A DNA stretch of 6,365 nt from Candidatus Pacearchaeota archaeon. Lineage in GTDB: Archaea; Nanoarchaeota; Nanoarchaeia; Pacearchaeales; GW2011-AR1. Position numbers and translations under genes: made by a program. The number at the start of each line of letters is the position of its first letter. Positions within the stretch are counted from its first letter, which is position 1. Location: contig NZAS01000204.1 of NCBI GenBank assembly GCA_002686195.1, forward strand, positions 1-6,365, written 5' to 3'. This document shows positions 5,115 through 6,365 of the stretch, one piece after another. The notes under the pieces were generated by a model that saw nothing but the letters and a program-made list of their open reading frames with translations, ran no database searches and had not been told where the DNA came from.

Positions 5115-5900
5115 TTGAAAATAGAAGTACCTAAAGACGATTGGTATAAAGATATATTGGGAAAGAAATTCGGAGATTGGGAATTCGATGGTACCGCAGA
5201 TTTATCCGGTTCATGGTCATGGACTAATGAAAAGAAAGATATCATGCTTATGGCTACATTGTTTTGGGAAGGAACATCATGTATACCGATACAAGATTCC
5301 ACAGAGGACAAAGATTTCTTCGACGAGATCGAGCTAACAAAAGATGAAATCGAGAACATGACCCCGGAACTTTATTTCAATAAAATGACCGAATACCTCA
5401 AGAACTATGGAAAACCCAAAATCGAAACAGAAAAAGAGCCCATAAAAGAAGACCTACACCTGAAGTTCAAAGCGGTAATAACAATAGATGCCTTCGATGA
5501 GATTGGGCAATACCCAGAAGAGGAAGATATGGCCCAACACCTTGAGAGCTTCGTCTTAGGACTCTTCGATGACGAATACGGCCCCACGTTCGAAAACTAC
5601 TTCCACTTCGAGATCGTAGAAAGAACCGGAATCGAATTACCAAAGGGTATCATGAAGGTCTGGATAGAATGTGACCGGCCTATGGCTGGTTGGCAATACA
5701 AAAACGGACCAGTCTATGAAGCCAGTAAACTTAGGGACAAGGACACCATCATAAGAGAACTCACAGACCATGATGTTGCCCAAGGCATGTTCGTTCTCAA
5801 CTACCTACTCTCACAAGGAGGAAAAGTAATAGGAACACACAACGCTACCACAGGCGGTGTTTGTACCGGTGTAATAGCACTGGTAGATATGGGACAATAA
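5115..5900 (+). CDS. Two-domain hypothetical protein (261 aa)
   Basis: The start is TTG 5115, five bases after GGAGGTG (5103-5109), a near-complete match to the 16S tail. It is the longest gene in the window. The N-terminal domain (about 1-100) has a Trp-rich beta segment (DWEFDGTADLSGSWSW) and an acidic helix. A charged linker (about 100-115) follows. The C-terminal domain begins with FKAVITIDAF, an acidic helix and FHFEIVER, a strand-helix-strand order that may be ferredoxin-like. It ends in a Gly/Thr-rich segment THNATTGGVCTGVIALVDMG. The two parts could be a fusion of separate small genes. No catalytic motif is evident, and I do not recognise the family. The gene is complete and followed 12 bases later by the next start. 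Confidence 0.88.
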   Translation: MKIEVPKDDWYKDILGKKFGDWEFDGTADLSGSWSWTNEKKDIMLMATLFWEGTSCIPIQDSTEDKDFFDEIELTKDEIENMTPELYFNKMTEYLKNYGKPKIETEKEPIKEDLHLKFKAVITIDAFDEIGQYPEEEDMAQHLESFVLGLFDDEYGPTFENYFHFEIVERTGIELPKGIMKVWIECDRPMAGWQYKNGPVYEASKLRDKDTIIRELTDHDVAQGMFVLNYLLSQGGKVIGTHNATTGGVCTGVIALVDMGQ

Positions 5901-5912
5901 AGAGGTGATATT

Positions 5913-6287
5913 TTGTTATCTGAAGCAATAGAAAACGCAATGAACTTCCATGGGCTAATCCCTACGGACATTAACGAAAACTGTGGAACCGTCTGGTTCA
6001 CCGATAAAGAAACTGGAAAACGATACTTTATCATGATTGAAGAATGCGAAAACACTATCGAAGGAGACGAAGGAGGTGAAAAAGTGGAACCAAGAAGAGA
6101 AGAAATATTTGGAATGACACTCGAAATCGAATGTGATGAAGACGAATTCGAATTCAACCAACTGGCCCAAGCCAGAGACCTTATGAACATCCATTCCATT
6201 CCCCAAGAAACCCAAAAGAAAATACATGATTGTATTTGTAGAGCATTATTTCTTTTAATAAGTCGTTGCCATACAGGATATTGTTGA
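5913..6287 (+). CDS. Acidic hypothetical protein, possible fusion of two small genes (124 aa)
   Basis: The start is TTG 5913 after GAGGTGAT, 12 bases past the previous stop. Residues 1-52 look like a complete small protein with a helix, NENCGTVWFTD and a YFIMIEECEN strand. The frame then runs through AAGGAGGTGA (6070-6079) and a GTG at 6084, which looks like the start region of a second gene. GAA at 6069-6071 would be TAA with two changes, or a stop with one change (GAA to TAA). From 6084 the protein is acidic, then helical (NQLAQARDLMNIHS). The last 15 or so residues, RALFLLISRCHTGYC, are out of character, and another frame takes over beyond them. A frameshift near 6240-6285 is likely. The family is not recognised. 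Confidence 0.7.
   Translation: MLSEAIENAMNFHGLIPTDINENCGTVWFTDKETGKRYFIMIEECENTIEGDEGGEKVEPRREEIFGMTLEIECDEDEFEFNQLAQARDLMNIHSIPQETQKKIHDCICRALFLLISRCHTGYC
6071..6079 (+). promoter_or_regulatory. Strong internal ribosome-binding site before GTG 6084
   Basis: AGGAGGTGA is the best match to the 16S tail in the window and lies four bases before GTG 6084, in frame with the surrounding gene. The context GAAGGAGGTG differs by one base from TAAGGAGGTG, the stop-plus-site found at 5100-5109. Confidence 0.55.
6084..6287 (+). CDS. Possible internally initiated product (67 aa)
   Basis: GTG 6084 lies four bases after AGGAGGTGA, the normal distance here. It would give a 67-residue product, MEPRREEIFGMTLEIECDE onwards, sharing its frame and stop with the 5913 gene. 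Given how consistently such sites precede genes in this window, this may be an independent start, so the locus would yield a long and a short form. Alternatively it was a separate gene fused to its neighbour by loss of a stop codon. The site could also be chance, since GAA-GGA-GGT-GAA simply encodes acidic and glycine residues common here. Confidence 0.4.
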   Translation: MEPRREEIFGMTLEIECDEDEFEFNQLAQARDLMNIHSIPQETQKKIHDCICRALFLLISRCHTGYC

Positions 6288-6365
6288 GCAGTCATGGGAA
6301 GGAACCTATCAGGTGTACTATGTCGAAGAAAGCAAATATGAAAATGATGGCATAGCCGTCGATAA
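6262..6365 (+). CDS. Partial open frame at the right edge, start missing
   Basis: From 6262 a frame +1 to the preceding gene is open to the window edge and reads VVAIQDIVEQSWEGTYQVYY, then VEESKYENDGIAVD. It has the acidic, Tyr-rich character and codon choice of the genes here, unlike the other two frames. An in-frame TAA at 6259-6261 blocks extension upstream. No ATG, TTG or binding site precedes it; the only in-frame GTG, at 6313, lacks one. The simplest reading is that it continues the 5913 gene after a one-base shift (indel, sequencing error or programmed +1 frameshift) between 6262 and 6285. A separate gene with an unusual start is less likely. Confidence 0.5.

Noticed and set aside
4879..5118. 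A 79-codon plus-strand frame overlapping the 4848 gene
   Set aside because: It has no binding site, whereas 4848 has GAGGTGAT at the right distance and recognisable protein character.
5801..6295. A 164-codon minus-strand open frame
   Set aside because: It is antisense to two genes with strong binding sites; its Ser/Phe/Ile-rich composition is typical of a complement shadow.
1..6365. tRNA genes, CRISPR arrays, rho-independent terminators or a large regulatory gap
   Set aside because: I saw no cloverleaf, spaced repeats or hairpin plus T-run, and no gap over about 110 bases that is not explained by gene fragments.

Overview
The window is a tightly packed run of small genes, all on the + strand. 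None is a recognisable hallmark such as a capsid, terminase, polymerase or integrase gene. Gaps between genes are about 0 to 12 bp. The dominant features are small proteins of unknown function, paired CxxC zinc-ribbon motifs, strongly acidic products, and very strong ribosome-binding sites that often overlap the stop codon of the gene before. This is typical of an early or accessory region of a phage or archaeal virus, or of an integrated provirus. Eight starts are TTG. The binding sites are built on GGTGAT or GGAGG, the complement of the 3' tail of 16S rRNA. Together with frequent ATA (Ile) and AGA/AGG (Arg) codons this would suit an archaeal or thermophilic host, but that is inference and bacterial phages are not excluded.

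Layout. 2-424 is the 3' part of a Cys-rich gene. 429-2993 holds six ordered genes, including a 169-aa phage-type conserved hypothetical protein and a 214-aa protein with a zinc ribbon at each end. 3006/3042-3781 holds two very lysine-rich zinc-knuckle proteins; the binding site of the first points at an ACG codon. 4208-5900 holds four further hypothetical genes. 5913-6287 is a gene with a second strong internal start and a probable reading-frame break near its end, after which an open frame runs out of the window.

The most interesting stretch is about 3706-4176, an AT-rich segment (about 28% G+C in a 100-bp sample against about 49% in an upstream gene) interrupting a zinc-finger gene. It begins with the second half and ends with the first half of a gene-start signature, MKLTKSKLxxIIREE, and carries one complete copy between them. 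Joining its two ends restores a second complete signature gene of 71 codons. Removing exactly 471 bp joins the two halves of the host gene in frame as a CxxC...CxxC finger. It therefore looks like a circularly permuted insert, or a slice out of a tandem gene array.

Functionally, little can be assigned. The genes read as one polycistronic, translationally coupled set. Many products are probably small zinc-stabilised nucleic-acid or protein adaptors, but no pathway can be stated from sequence alone.
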